Shown piece by piece: positions 41,163 through 49,718 of a DNA stretch of 50,988 nucleotides. A program made the position numbers and the translations under genes. The notes under the pieces are model-generated. The model saw only the letters and a program-made list of their open reading frames with translations, made no database searches and was not told the origin of the DNA. The first letter of the stretch is position 1. The number at the start of each line of letters is the position of its first letter. This DNA comes from Acidimicrobiales bacterium (GTDB lineage: Bacteria > Actinomycetota > Acidimicrobiia > Acidimicrobiales > Aldehydirespiratoraceae): positions 1 to 50,988 of the forward strand of contig JAJCXW010000127.1 in NCBI GenBank assembly GCA_029263235.1, read 5' to 3'.

Positions 41163-42539
41163 TCAGGCCAGTGGTTCGAGCTTCATCGTGAAGTGTCGTA
41201 GCCAAGGAGCCTGCTCCACGATCCGGTAGCCGGAAATGTCGGCTGCTCTTTCCGCGACACCGATCACCACCTCGGCCACGTAGTCGATGTGGCTCTGGGT
41301 GTACATGCGTCTCGGTATGGCCAGCCTCACCAGCTCCATCGCCGATGGCAGGTCGGGACCGTCGTCCTGAGGCACGCCGAACATCAGCGTTCCGATCTCA
41401 ACCCCTCTGACGCCGCCTTCGCGGTAGAGCTCGACTGCGAGTGCCTGCGCTGGGTATTCGTGGGGCGGTATGTGGGGGAGAAGAGCCTTGGCATCGATAT
41501 ACACGGCGTGACCGCCGGTTGGCTGAACGATCGGAACGCCAGCCGTTGACACCTTCTCGCCCAGGTACTCCACGGACCGAATCCGGTAGTTGAGGTAGTT
41601 CTCGTCGAGCACCTCGACCAGGCCCTGAGCCACCGCCTCGAGGTCGTAGCCGGCGAGGCCGCCGTAGGTCGGGAAGCCTTCGGTTAGAATCAGGAGATTT
41701 CGGCACTGGGCTGCGATTTCCGGGTCGTTCACCGCCAGGAACCCGCCGATGTTGGAGAGTCCGTCCTTCTTCGCCGACACCGTGCATCCGTCGGCGAGTG
41801 AGAACATTTCCTTCGCTATCTCCTTCGGAGTCTTGTCGGCGTATCCCTCCTCTCTGATCTTGATGAACCAAGCATTCTCGGCGAACCGGCAGGCATCGAG
41901 AATGAACGGAACGTCGAACTCATCGCAGAGGGCCCTGATTCCTCTGAGATTCGCCATCGACACCGGCTGGCCGCCGCCGGAGTTGTTGGTGACGGTGCAC
42001 ATCACGAACGGAACATTCTGGGTCTCGTCGGCAAGGGTCGTTCGCAGGGCGTCCAGATCGATGTCGCCCTTGAACGGGGCGATGAACGCCGGGTCCAGGC
42101 CTTCAGGACGCACGAGGTCGCGTGCTTCGGCCTGCTGGAATTCGATGTTGGCGCGAGTGGTGTCGAAGTGGGTGTTGCTCGGGACTACGTCACCTTCGTG
42201 GGCCAGCACCGAGAACAGGATCTTCTCGGCGGCCCGCCCCTGGTGGGTCGGGATGATCTCGGAGAAGCCCGTGAGGTCCTGCACGACCCCCTCGAAGCGG
42301 AAGAACGACCGACTGCCGGCGTAGGTCTCGTCGCCGAGCATCATCCCCGCCCACTGTTTGGTTGACATGGCGCCCGTGCCGGAGTCGGTCAGGAGGTCGA
42401 TGATCACCTCTTCGGCGCGTAGCCCGAACAGGTTGTAGCTGGCTCGTTGGAGGGCGCTCTCCCGCTCCTCACGATCGGGCATGGCGATGGCCTCGACCGT
42501 GTGAACACGGAATGGTTCGATGATTACGTTCTGCGACAT
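41163..42539 (-). CDS. tnaA: Tryptophanase (PLP-dependent beta-eliminating lyase)
   Basis: A 458-residue enzyme of the tryptophanase/tyrosine phenol-lyase family, splitting L-tryptophan into indole, pyruvate and ammonia. Conserved blocks: FIDLL-type IIDLLTDSGTGAMSTKQWAGMMLGDETYAGSRSF, PTHQGR, the PLP-lysine motif SAKKDGLSNIGGF, EGFPTYGGLAGYDLEA and the C-terminal WLRHFTMKLEPLA. Two positions favour tryptophanase over tyrosine phenol-lyase: the motif FDTT (Asp137 of the E. coli enzyme; the lyase has a Thr-containing FTTT) and GVEIGTLMFG, where the lyase has its phenol-binding Arg381 (MERG). The SNIGGF segment is closer to the lyase. Start ATG 42539 has GGGGG 9 bases upstream. It could supply indole as a signal or allow tryptophan catabolism. 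Confidence 0.88.
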   Translation of the reverse strand: MSQNVIIEPFRVHTVEAIAMPDREERESALQRASYNLFGLRAEEVIIDLLTDSGTGAMSTKQWAGMMLGDETYAGSRSFFRFEGVVQDLTGFSEIIPTHQGRAAEKILFSVLAHEGDVVPSNTHFDTTRANIEFQQAEARDLVRPEGLDPAFIAPFKGDIDLDALRTTLADETQNVPFVMCTVTNNSGGGQPVSMANLRGIRALCDEFDVPFILDACRFAENAWFIKIREEGYADKTPKEIAKEMFSLADGCTVSAKKDGLSNIGGFLAVNDPEIAAQCRNLLILTEGFPTYGGLAGYDLEAVAQGLVEVLDENYLNYRIRSVEYLGEKVSTAGVPIVQPTGGHAVYIDAKALLPHIPPHEYPAQALAVELYREGGVRGVEIGTLMFGVPQDDGPDLPSAMELVRLAIPRRMYTQSHIDYVAEVVIGVAERAADISGYRIVEQAPWLRHFTMKLEPLA

Positions 42540-42592
42540 GGCGCGGACCCCCTGAGTTTCGTCCACGACATTCTGGCGCCTCGGACCCCGAT

Positions 42593-42847
42593 TCAGGTCT
42601 GGTGCTCGCGGATCCTTCTGATCCAGAAGAACGAGGCCACGGCCACGACGTCGATTGCATAACTCAGGGTCGTCTGCCCGGCGATATACACGATCTCTGC
42701 CACCACCACTATCCACACCAGCGTGGCCCACTGAATCTTCCGTGAGAGTGGCCATTTGGTCTCCGGCTGTTGCCGGCTTCGGTGATCTCTGGTCTCTGTG
42801 GTCACGGTGGCCTCCACCGAGGTCGAATCAGGCTGGACTCTCTTCAT
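42593..42847 (-). CDS. Small hypothetical membrane protein upstream of tnaA
   Basis: A possible 84-residue protein starting MKRVQPDSTS at 42847, with a charged N-terminal half and two hydrophobic segments (WATLVWIVVVAEIVYIAG and YAIDVVAVASFFWIRRI) ending in a basic tail. It precedes tnaA on the same strand with a 53-base gap. The hydrophobic pattern makes it more credible than a chance frame, but there is no family match I know. A transporter or sensor role for tryptophan or indole is not supported by anything visible. Confidence 0.5.
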   Translation of the reverse strand: MKRVQPDSTSVEATVTTETRDHRSRQQPETKWPLSRKIQWATLVWIVVVAEIVYIAGQTTLSYAIDVVAVASFFWIRRIREHQT

Positions 42848-42926
42848 CGGCCGAATTGAGATTCGCTTGAACCGCCTGTCGCCGATCGGTCGGTCTTGAT
42901 GTCCGAATCCGTCCGAGTTGATGGGG

Positions 42927-42932
42927 CATACT
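42927..42932 (+). promoter_or_regulatory. Putative -10 box (leaderless) of the ada-alkA gene
   Basis: CATACT is followed by a 6-base spacer and the ATG at 42939. No Shine-Dalgarno precedes that ATG, so a transcript starting at the A of the ATG would be leaderless. This spacing is one reason for choosing 42939 over ATG 42921. Confidence 0.4.
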
Positions 42933-42938
42933 GCACTC

Positions 42939-44354
42939 ATGGTCGTATCAGCGGTCTCCACAACAGGCATCTACTGCCGTCCCGAGTGCGGGGCCCGACC
43001 TCTTCCCCGCAACGTGTCGCCCTACCCCTCGGCGGTGGCCGCGGAGGCGTCGGGCTACCGGCCGTGTCTGCGATGTCGCCCCGATCGTCGGCCGTTCGAC
43101 GAGGGCCCCGGCGATGCCCCGGCGCCCGTTGTTCGGGCTCTTGCACTGATCACCGACGGTTACCTCGATCGATTCGACGAGGACTCGCTGGCCGCCCACG
43201 TCGGCTACAGCACCCGTCAGCTGCGTCGCCTCTTCGAGTCCCATATCGGCGCTTCGCCGTCGTTCGTCGGTCGTAGCCGACGAGCTCACTTCGCCCGTCG
43301 ACTACTCGACGAGACCAACCTGACGATGCCCGTCATCGCCGGGGCTTCGGGATTCGGCAGTGTCCGACAGATGAGTCGGATCGTCGAGTCGATATTCGGG
43401 TTCGCCCCCAGCTTGTTGCGGGCCAAGCGTCGCCAAGACGATGTGCTCACGATCGACGGTGGTCTCATGCTTCGGCTTCCGTTCGCCGAGCCGCTCGATC
43501 GGTCGTCGATCGTCGCCCACCTCGGGCCGAGGGCCACCCCGGGGGTCGAGGTGGTCGACGGATCCGTATACCGACGCACTCTGACGGTGTGCGGCAACCC
43601 CGGCGTCGTGGAAATCAATCTCGCCACGGAAGGATCGAGCCTCGAGATGCGGGCCCACCTCCCGGCGTTCGATTCCATCATCGACGACGTCGGCCGGATT
43701 CGCGCGATGTTGGGTCTCGACGACGATGCTTCGGCGGCGGAGGCCGATCTCGGCAGTGATCCGATCATCGGCCCGCTCGTACGGCAACGCCCAGGGGTTC
43801 GCGTCATCGGCGGATGGGATCGATTCGAGACGGCCGTGCGCGTGATCGTCGGCCAGCAGGTATCGGTGGTCGGCGCCACCACCATCACCGGAAGGATTGC
43901 CGAGCGGTTCGGGGCGCCTCTGCCGGGCTCAGCCCTCGGCCTCACCCGACTGTTCCCGACCGCCGATCGGCTCATCGACCTCGACCCCGACGGACTGGGG
44001 ATGCCGGGAGCAAGAGTTGCCACCATCTCAGCGGTCGCCAGAGCGGTGGTCGAAGGCCGCCTCGATCTGTCGGGTGCCGCGGGCCCGGAGACCACCCGCC
44101 AGCAATTGCTCGACCTGCCCGGGGTCGGACCCTGGACTGCGGATGTCGTCATGATGCGGGCGCTGCGTGATAGCGACGCCTTCCCCGCCGGCGATCTCGG
44201 TATCAGGCGGGCGATAGCCCGACTCACCGGATCCGACACCGATCCATCCGAGGCCGCAGTCAGGGAGATGTCGGAGGCTTGGCGACCCAACCGTGCGCTC
44301 GCCGCCCAATACCTGTGGGTTTCACTTCAAGATTCATCGGAGGAATCGAAATGA
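42939..44354 (+). CDS. Ada-type methyl sensor / AraC HTH fused to AlkA DNA glycosylase
   Basis: A 471-residue fusion for adaptive response to DNA alkylation. Residues 1-~60 are the Ada zinc domain with all four Cys ligands (TTGIYCRPECGARPLPR; YRPCLRCRPDRRP); the first Cys is the methyl acceptor. An AraC-type HTH follows (~70-165; LAAHVGYSTRQLRRLFESHIG, ASGFGSVRQMSRIVESIFGFAPS). The C-terminal half is AlkA-like: an N-terminal fold (~170-260), then the HhH-GPD motif (FETAVRVIVGQQVSVVGA; LLDLPGVGPWTADVVMMRAL) with the catalytic Asp in FPAGDLGIRRAI. The N-terminus lacks the first ~20-25 residues usual in Ada (the RCWxAV...DARFDG part), with an in-frame stop at 42897 just upstream. The stop overlaps the ogt start by 4 bases. 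Confidence 0.9.
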   Translation: MVVSAVSTTGIYCRPECGARPLPRNVSPYPSAVAAEASGYRPCLRCRPDRRPFDEGPGDAPAPVVRALALITDGYLDRFDEDSLAAHVGYSTRQLRRLFESHIGASPSFVGRSRRAHFARRLLDETNLTMPVIAGASGFGSVRQMSRIVESIFGFAPSLLRAKRRQDDVLTIDGGLMLRLPFAEPLDRSSIVAHLGPRATPGVEVVDGSVYRRTLTVCGNPGVVEINLATEGSSLEMRAHLPAFDSIIDDVGRIRAMLGLDDDASAAEADLGSDPIIGPLVRQRPGVRVIGGWDRFETAVRVIVGQQVSVVGATTITGRIAERFGAPLPGSALGLTRLFPTADRLIDLDPDGLGMPGARVATISAVARAVVEGRLDLSGAAGPETTRQQLLDLPGVGPWTADVVMMRALRDSDAFPAGDLGIRRAIARLTGSDTDPSEAAVREMSEAWRPNRALAAQYLWVSLQDSSEESK

Positions 44355-44881
44355 CCAGTCGAGACGAAGAACTCGAGCCGGATCTGGAGAAGGCAGTCCT
44401 CGACACTCCGATCGGCGTACTCACGCTGGTTGCTTCGGACGCCGGCCTCACCCATGTGTTGTTCGACGGGCAGGAGACTGCCGATGTCGGTATTCAACGA
44501 CCTGTGCCCACGGCGGTAGACAACCCGATCCTCGCGGCCGCGGCATCTGAACTCGACGAATACTTCACGGGCGCCCGCCGGGACTTCGATCTGCCCCTCG
44601 ACCTGAGGGGTACCGAGTTTCAAATAGAGGCGTGGACCGCTCTGGCATCGATTCCTTACGGTGAGACGGTCAGCTATGCCCGCCAGGCTGAGACTATCGG
44701 GAGGCCAGGAGCCTTTCGAGCGGTGGGTTCGGCCAACGGTCGCAATCCGATACCGATCATCCTGCCGTGCCACCGGGTCATCGGATCGGATGGCTCGCTC
44801 ACCGGATTCGGCGGCGGTCTCGACGTGAAGAAGCATCTGCTCGACCACGAACATGCCCAGCAGACGCTGCAGCTCGGATGA
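44351..44881 (+). CDS. ogt: Methylated-DNA-[protein]-cysteine S-methyltransferase
   Basis: A 176-residue O6-alkylguanine-DNA alkyltransferase that transfers alkyl groups from O6-methylguanine to its own active-site Cys. The catalytic motif IILPCHRVIGSDGSLTGFGGG is intact, with the helix-turn-helix GTEFQIEAWTALASIPYGETVSYARQAETIGRPGAFRAVGSANGRNP before it. A degenerate N-terminal ribonuclease-H-like domain covers ~1-85. Length is usual for Ogt. It is co-translated with the ada-alkA gene (ATGA at 44351) and with the molybdopterin oxidoreductase gene downstream (ATGA at 44878), so it belongs to an alkylation-damage operon. Confidence 0.95.
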   Translation: MTSRDEELEPDLEKAVLDTPIGVLTLVASDAGLTHVLFDGQETADVGIQRPVPTAVDNPILAAAASELDEYFTGARRDFDLPLDLRGTEFQIEAWTALASIPYGETVSYARQAETIGRPGAFRAVGSANGRNPIPIILPCHRVIGSDGSLTGFGGGLDVKKHLLDHEHAQQTLQLG

Positions 44882-46920
44882 ACGACACATCGTCCACCGA
44901 TAGTCGCGTCGTCCACGGGGTGTGTCACCACGACTGCCCCGACTCATGCGCGTGGGATGTCCACGTCGACAATGGTCGGGCGGTGCGGCTGCGAGGCAAC
45001 ATCGGCCACCCGACAACGGCTGGTGAGCTGTGTCCGAAGGTCAACCGGTTCCTCGATCGGGTGTACCACCCCGACCGACTTCTTCAGCCACTGCGAAGGG
45101 TCGGCCCCAAGGGTTCGGGAGAGTTCGAGCCAATCTCGTGGAAGGAGGCGGTCTCGGAGATCGCCACCCGCCTCGGCCGAGCCATCGACGACCATGGCAG
45201 CTCGTCGGTACTTCAATACTCCTTTGACGGCACCCAAGGATTGGTCCAGAAGGGGGTCATGGCCGACCGGTTCTTCGATGCAATCGGGGCCAGCGACATT
45301 CGTCGTCACCTGTGTGGGGTCACAGCGTGGTTGGGGGCGGCCGACGTCTACGGGCTGCCGTTCGGTGTCGACCCCGAGGAACTGGCGCATTCACGCACGA
45401 TCATATTGTGGGGAACCAACACCAGACTCACCAACCGTCACCTCTGGCCGATCGTCGAAGCGGCCCGGAGTGGCGGTGCCACGATCGTCGTGATCGATCC
45501 GATACGAACCAACACGGCCGGTTCAGCCGATCGGTTCATTCAGATTCGACCGGGAACCGACGTGGCGTTGGTGTTGGCGATGATCCACGTCCTCGACCGC
45601 GACGCGCTCGTCGATCGAGACTGGATCGACAACCACACCAGCGGCTGGACGGAACTCAGAGAGTCGGCCTCTGCCATGACCCCCGACAAGGCCGCCGCCA
45701 TCACCGGCGTCGATGTGGCGACGATCGAGTGGCTGGCCCATGCCTACGGTGAGCAACGACCCGCGGCCATACGGATGCTCGTCGGGCCCGAACACCGCGA
45801 ACACGGCCGCGACATCATGCGGGCCGTGGCCATGCTCCCGGCGATCACCGGATCGTGGTCGGAGTTGGGCGGCGGCCTCGCCCGCTCGACGCAGATCTGG
45901 TTCGAGACCGCACTCGGCATCGATGATGCAGTCCGGCCCGATCGGCGCCAGTTCAACATGGCCGACCTCGGAGCGGTGCTTGGCGACGACAGCCTGAACC
46001 CGCCGGTGAAGGCGCTCGTGGTCCACAATTCCAACCCCGCGGTGATCTGTCCCGACCAGAACTCCGTGGTGCGCGGCTTGAGTCGCCCTGATCTGTTCAG
46101 CGTTGTCGTCGAACAGTTCATGACCGACACCGCCCGCTATGCCGACGTCGTTCTGCCGACCACGACCCAGATCGAGCATCTCGACCTCTCCATGTCGTGG
46201 GGGCATCTCTACCTGGCGCTCAACCAACCGGCGATCGCCCCGGTCGGCAACGCACTCCCCAATACCGAGATCTTCCGACGATTGGCAGCCGAGATGGGTC
46301 TCACCGGCCCGGAGTTCTCCGACACCGACGAGGAACTGGTCGGTCAGCTGCTCGACTCAGATCACGAATGGCTCAACGGAATCGACTTCGAATCACTTCG
46401 CCAGCAAGCCTGGCAACGGCTCTCCGTGGCCGACGGCCACCGGCCCCATGTGAGTTCGCCTCCGGCCACCGACGACGGGCTGGCCCGCCTCGGCTCTCTC
46501 GACTACATCGCGGGCTTCGAAACGCCCGAAGGCTCGTCGGGCCTGGAGGCCGAGTTCCCGTTGACCCTGATGTCTCGCAAGCAGCACGCCAAGTTTCTCA
46601 ACGCCAACTATGGCGGCTTTCCGGAGCATCTTCCGACCGGTGGAGCGCCCACTCTGTCGATCCACCCAACCGATGCCGGCGCCCGCCGAATAGCGTCTGG
46701 CGACACCGTCAGGGTGTTCAACGGACGGGGCTCGCTCACCCTCAGCGCCGAGATCTCCGACGCGACTCAGCCCGGACTGGTCACCATGCCATTTGGCTGG
46801 TGGCATCGCCACAGCCCCGAGGATCGAGGGGTCAACGCCCTCACCAACCCCGACTCCGTCGATGGCGTCGGGTCGGCAGCGTTCCACGAGACCCTTGTTG
46901 AAGTGCGCAGCATCGACTGA
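44878..46920 (+). CDS. Molybdopterin-dependent oxidoreductase (formate dehydrogenase/DMSO-reductase superfamily)
   Basis: A 680-residue molybdenum (or tungsten) enzyme of the bis-MGD family, cytosolic because there is no Tat signal. The N-terminal [4Fe-4S] domain has CHHDCPDSCAWDV and a fourth Cys in GELCPKVNRFLDRVYHPDRL. MGD-binding segments follow (ILWGTNTRLTNRHLWPI, VIDPIRTNTAGSADRFIQIRPGTDVALVLAM, VVHNSNPAVICPDQN, ADVVLPTTTQIEHLDL). The C-terminal molydopterin dinucleotide-binding domain (~555-675) has LTLMSRKQHAKFLNANYGG and IASGDTVRVFNGRG. No selenocysteine codon is present. Substrate and electron partner are unknown; no iron-sulfur or membrane partner subunit is nearby. It overlaps the ogt stop by 4 bases, a strange operon partner. 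Confidence 0.92.
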   Translation: MNDTSSTDSRVVHGVCHHDCPDSCAWDVHVDNGRAVRLRGNIGHPTTAGELCPKVNRFLDRVYHPDRLLQPLRRVGPKGSGEFEPISWKEAVSEIATRLGRAIDDHGSSSVLQYSFDGTQGLVQKGVMADRFFDAIGASDIRRHLCGVTAWLGAADVYGLPFGVDPEELAHSRTIILWGTNTRLTNRHLWPIVEAARSGGATIVVIDPIRTNTAGSADRFIQIRPGTDVALVLAMIHVLDRDALVDRDWIDNHTSGWTELRESASAMTPDKAAAITGVDVATIEWLAHAYGEQRPAAIRMLVGPEHREHGRDIMRAVAMLPAITGSWSELGGGLARSTQIWFETALGIDDAVRPDRRQFNMADLGAVLGDDSLNPPVKALVVHNSNPAVICPDQNSVVRGLSRPDLFSVVVEQFMTDTARYADVVLPTTTQIEHLDLSMSWGHLYLALNQPAIAPVGNALPNTEIFRRLAAEMGLTGPEFSDTDEELVGQLLDSDHEWLNGIDFESLRQQAWQRLSVADGHRPHVSSPPATDDGLARLGSLDYIAGFETPEGSSGLEAEFPLTLMSRKQHAKFLNANYGGFPEHLPTGGAPTLSIHPTDAGARRIASGDTVRVFNGRGSLTLSAEISDATQPGLVTMPFGWWHRHSPEDRGVNALTNPDSVDGVGSAAFHETLVEVRSID

Positions 46921-46935
46921 GGGCACGGCCCGTGA

Positions 46936-48345
46936 TCAGGCTTCGAGGTACTCGATCACATCGGCGGCGGAGTAGGAGCCCGAGTCGGCACACAGGGCAC
47001 GGATCACGGTGTTGATGTCGTCGCCCGAAGTCACTAGAGGTGGTTCGAGACCGCCCTTGCGAACCTGGGGTAGGTCGACCGTGGCGAACAGGCCGTTGCA
47101 CAAGCATCGGCGGCCGTCGGTTTCGTCGGCTTCTCCTCCCTTGCGTATGTAGGCCTTCCGCGGCTCGGCCGCACATCGATATCCGAGGGTGCCGTCGGGT
47201 GACTGGTAGGTCGAGCGAAGAAAGCCGAGATCGCAGACCCGGGTACGGTCCTCGGCGACGGCCTCCTCTGAGATCGTCCCCGACATGTCGACCACCTTGA
47301 ACGGGTAGCCGCTGGGAGAGGCCAAGGGATCGGTGAAGACGGTGGCCGAGTCGGCGAGCGCCTTGTCGATCACGTCCTGCTTGAGGCTGGACTCGATGTC
47401 GGATTCCTGGCAGAACGCGAACGCCGTGCCGACCTGAACGCCTACGGCCCCCGAGTCGAGAGCCTGTCGCAACAGGCCGGGGCGTCCGGATCCGCCGGCC
47501 AGCCAGAAGGGCAATCCGACCTCCTGGAGCTTCGCCAAGTCGACTTCGTCGCGAGGCCCGTATTCGGGCTGCCCGAGTTCGTCGAACCTGCCCTTGCCGC
47601 GCGGTGGGGCGTTGTGTCCGCCGGCGATGGGTCGCTCGACCACGAACCCGTCGGGGCGGTTGTTGGGATTGCGCGACAAGAACACTGCCAGCGTGTTGGA
47701 GGAAATGATGGCAAGGAACTTCGGGCGACTCCGCGGCCAGCCGTCGGCCACCACACTCCGAGGATCAAAGTCAACGAAGACGTCGGACTTGGCGTCGATC
47801 ACATCGAGACGTTGACGAATCGGCTCCCCGGCGGCCAGGCCCCGAATCATCGGAGGAATGTCGATGGGAATACCAGCCCCCATGATGATGAAGTCGGCTC
47901 CACCCAGCACCGCTCCGAGAATCGCGTAGGGCGTCGGCAGCTGCACCTTGGTCAGGTAGTTGACCCCGGCCGGCCCGGTATGGCCGGACTTGGCGAGTCG
48001 GATCTCCGCGAAGTTGGCCAGAACGGTTAGCCCGATCAGGTGGGCAGGGGGGTCGGCATTGAGTTTCGGGACTGTTCGATACGGCTCGTCGGGCTGTCGG
48101 CCATCGGGCAGGTAGTAGCGGTCGAGGACATCGGCGACGATCTCCTGGTTGGGGAACTCCGCGTAGGCCCGGCGGAGATGACCGCCGCGGTCGCCGTCGC
48201 CAAGGCGTCGAGCATGAACCACATCGAGCGCGACCCCCGATACGACACCGAGATGACCTCGGCTGCCCACGGCATTGGCAAGTCTCCAACCCGAGACTCC
48301 TACGCCCATTCCGCCCTGGATGATTCGGGGAAGGTCGTGAGTCAT
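46936..48345 (-). CDS. Nitronate monooxygenase-like FMN enzyme with Cys-rich C-terminus
   Basis: A 469-residue flavoprotein of the nitronate monooxygenase (2-nitropropane dioxygenase) superfamily, a TIM barrel with FMN. Visible are IIQGGMGVGVSGWRLANAVG at the N-terminus, VERPIAGGHNAPPRGKGRF (the His-bearing AGGHN motif) and PFWLAGGSGRPGLLRQALDSGAVGVQVGTAF. It is ~100-130 residues longer than simple family members. The extra C-terminal part carries Cys residues in RVCDLGFLR, YRCAAEP and GRRCLCNGLFATV, which could bind metal or form a cluster; that is inference. Its start overlaps the protoporphyrinogen oxidase stop by 4 bases (ATGA), so it is co-translated with heme biosynthesis genes. The true substrate may not be a nitronate. 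Confidence 0.87.
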   Translation of the reverse strand: MTHDLPRIIQGGMGVGVSGWRLANAVGSRGHLGVVSGVALDVVHARRLGDGDRGGHLRRAYAEFPNQEIVADVLDRYYLPDGRQPDEPYRTVPKLNADPPAHLIGLTVLANFAEIRLAKSGHTGPAGVNYLTKVQLPTPYAILGAVLGGADFIIMGAGIPIDIPPMIRGLAAGEPIRQRLDVIDAKSDVFVDFDPRSVVADGWPRSRPKFLAIISSNTLAVFLSRNPNNRPDGFVVERPIAGGHNAPPRGKGRFDELGQPEYGPRDEVDLAKLQEVGLPFWLAGGSGRPGLLRQALDSGAVGVQVGTAFAFCQESDIESSLKQDVIDKALADSATVFTDPLASPSGYPFKVVDMSGTISEEAVAEDRTRVCDLGFLRSTYQSPDGTLGYRCAAEPRKAYIRKGGEADETDGRRCLCNGLFATVDLPQVRKGGLEPPLVTSGDDINTVIRALCADSGSYSAADVIEYLEA

Positions 48346-49718
48346 CGGACCTTCCCAATGGCAGGGCTGGAATGGTTGGTGATCTCATCGGCGACACGCG
48401 CGGCGTCGGTGGCGAGTGACGAGACGCCGATCCCTCGATAGCCCCAACCGGTGAATTCCAGACCCGGGTAGGGCACGAGGGCATCGTCGAGTTGAGACAG
48501 CCATTGCGGATGACCCACGGGATACTGGGGAATCCCGGCGGCTTGGCGGACCACCTTGGTGAAGCTCGGTCGAACGTCGACCCTGATCGCCCGGCTCAAT
48601 TCGTCGGTGGCGAGGCGCAGCAGATCATCGTCGGAAAGGTCGAGGACATTCGGATCGGCGTCGCCGCCGTAGATGGCCTTCACCATTCGGCATCCGTCGG
48701 GGGCCCGGCCGGAGGCGTACTCCGACTCGAACAACATTCCCAGAGCTCGAATCGACTCGCCCGGCCCGGTGAGGAATCCGAACCCGGGCGGAATCGGCAG
48801 GTCGCTGGCCCGGCCGCCCAATCCGACGATCGCAACGTTGGCAGTGGGCCGACCGCTCAGCATCGGACCGAGCTCATCGGGGGCGAACTGTGCCGCGGCC
48901 CCTGGCTCGACGGCGATGATCACGGCGTCGGTGGTGAGCGTCTCGGGACCTTCGACGATCCAACGATCGCCGTCGGGGCGGATCGAGGCGGCGGGCCACG
49001 ATCCTTTGTAGCGGTCGCCGAGAAACTCCGAGAGAGAGCGAGCCACTGAGGCCATCCCGTCGGGTGAGGTATGGGCCGTGGCTCTCGGTGTGCCCTTGGG
49101 GCGGGCCTTCATTCGCTGGATTCCGCCGCGGATGAGGCTTCCTGCTTCATCCTCCAGGCCGACGAGCCTCCCAAAAGCAGCGCGGGCCGACATTGTCGTC
49201 GGATCGCCGGCGAACACCCCATGAGCCATGATGTTGGCGATGAGAGTTCCGGTCTCGGGGCCCAGTCGTCGGCAGGCAAAATGCAGCAAGGACTCGTCGT
49301 CGGCGGGCGGGGGAGTGTGGACCCAGGGTTCGCGCAGCGTGCGAAACTTGGCCCGCCAGCTGAGTACGGGAGACAGTGCGATCGCAGGCGAGTCCTTCAA
49401 CTCGTGCATGGCCCCGTGGCGGAACGCCCAGCGGCGACGGGCGCTGGGGGGAGACTCGACCAGCTCGATGCCGGCCGTGTGGAGAATGGGGCTGAGGTCG
49501 GGGTGGGGAAGCAGGAACGTGCCGGCCGCCGGCTCCAGCAGATAGCCGTCCTCCCGAACGGTTTGGGCCACACCGCCAGGTCGGTCGCTGGCCTCGACGA
49601 CGGTGGCTCTGATGCCGCGTCGGCCGAATTCCACGGCGGTGAGCAGTCCGGAGAATCCTCCGCCGATGACGACGACCTCTCGGGGTACGCGCCTCTCGGG
49701 TTGTTCGGCCGACGTCAC
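48342..49718 (-). CDS. hemY: Protoporphyrinogen/coproporphyrinogen III oxidase (HemY type)
   Basis: A 458-residue FAD-dependent oxidase of the HemY/HemG family, acting late in heme synthesis. The N-terminal dinucleotide-binding motif VVVIGGGFSGLLTAVEFGRRG, ESRPGGVA-type VVEASDRPGGVAQTV, the central NIMAHGVFAGDPTTMSARAAFGRL segment and the C-terminal LEFTGWGYRGIGVSSLATDAARVADEI are typical. In actinobacteria this family usually oxidises coproporphyrinogen III (coproporphyrin-dependent pathway), so the product may be coproporphyrin III; the neighbouring HemN instead points to protoporphyrin. It overlaps both neighbours by 4 bases, so hemH, hemY and the nitronate monooxygenase-like gene form one operon. 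Confidence 0.9.
   Translation of the reverse strand: MTSAEQPERRVPREVVVIGGGFSGLLTAVEFGRRGIRATVVEASDRPGGVAQTVREDGYLLEPAAGTFLLPHPDLSPILHTAGIELVESPPSARRRWAFRHGAMHELKDSPAIALSPVLSWRAKFRTLREPWVHTPPPADDESLLHFACRRLGPETGTLIANIMAHGVFAGDPTTMSARAAFGRLVGLEDEAGSLIRGGIQRMKARPKGTPRATAHTSPDGMASVARSLSEFLGDRYKGSWPAASIRPDGDRWIVEGPETLTTDAVIIAVEPGAAAQFAPDELGPMLSGRPTANVAIVGLGGRASDLPIPPGFGFLTGPGESIRALGMLFESEYASGRAPDGCRMVKAIYGGDADPNVLDLSDDDLLRLATDELSRAIRVDVRPSFTKVVRQAAGIPQYPVGHPQWLSQLDDALVPYPGLEFTGWGYRGIGVSSLATDAARVADEITNHSSPAIGKVR

Noticed and set aside
42524..42571. 15-codon ORF (MSWTKLRGSAPCRRT) just before tnaA as a tnaC-like leader peptide
   Set aside because: It contains a single Trp but lacks TnaC features, overlaps the tnaA start and has no visible termination hairpin. 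Chance is more likely.
42800..42938. Frameshifted remnant of the missing Ada N-terminus
   Set aside because: I read all three + strand frames and found no DARFDG-like or RCWxAV-like coding sequence.
46924..46934. CACGGCCCGTG inverted repeat between the convergent oxidoreductase and nitronate monooxygenase genes
   Set aside because: Arms of 5 bases with a 1-base centre and no T-tract: too short and tight for a terminator, and expected by chance at this GC content.
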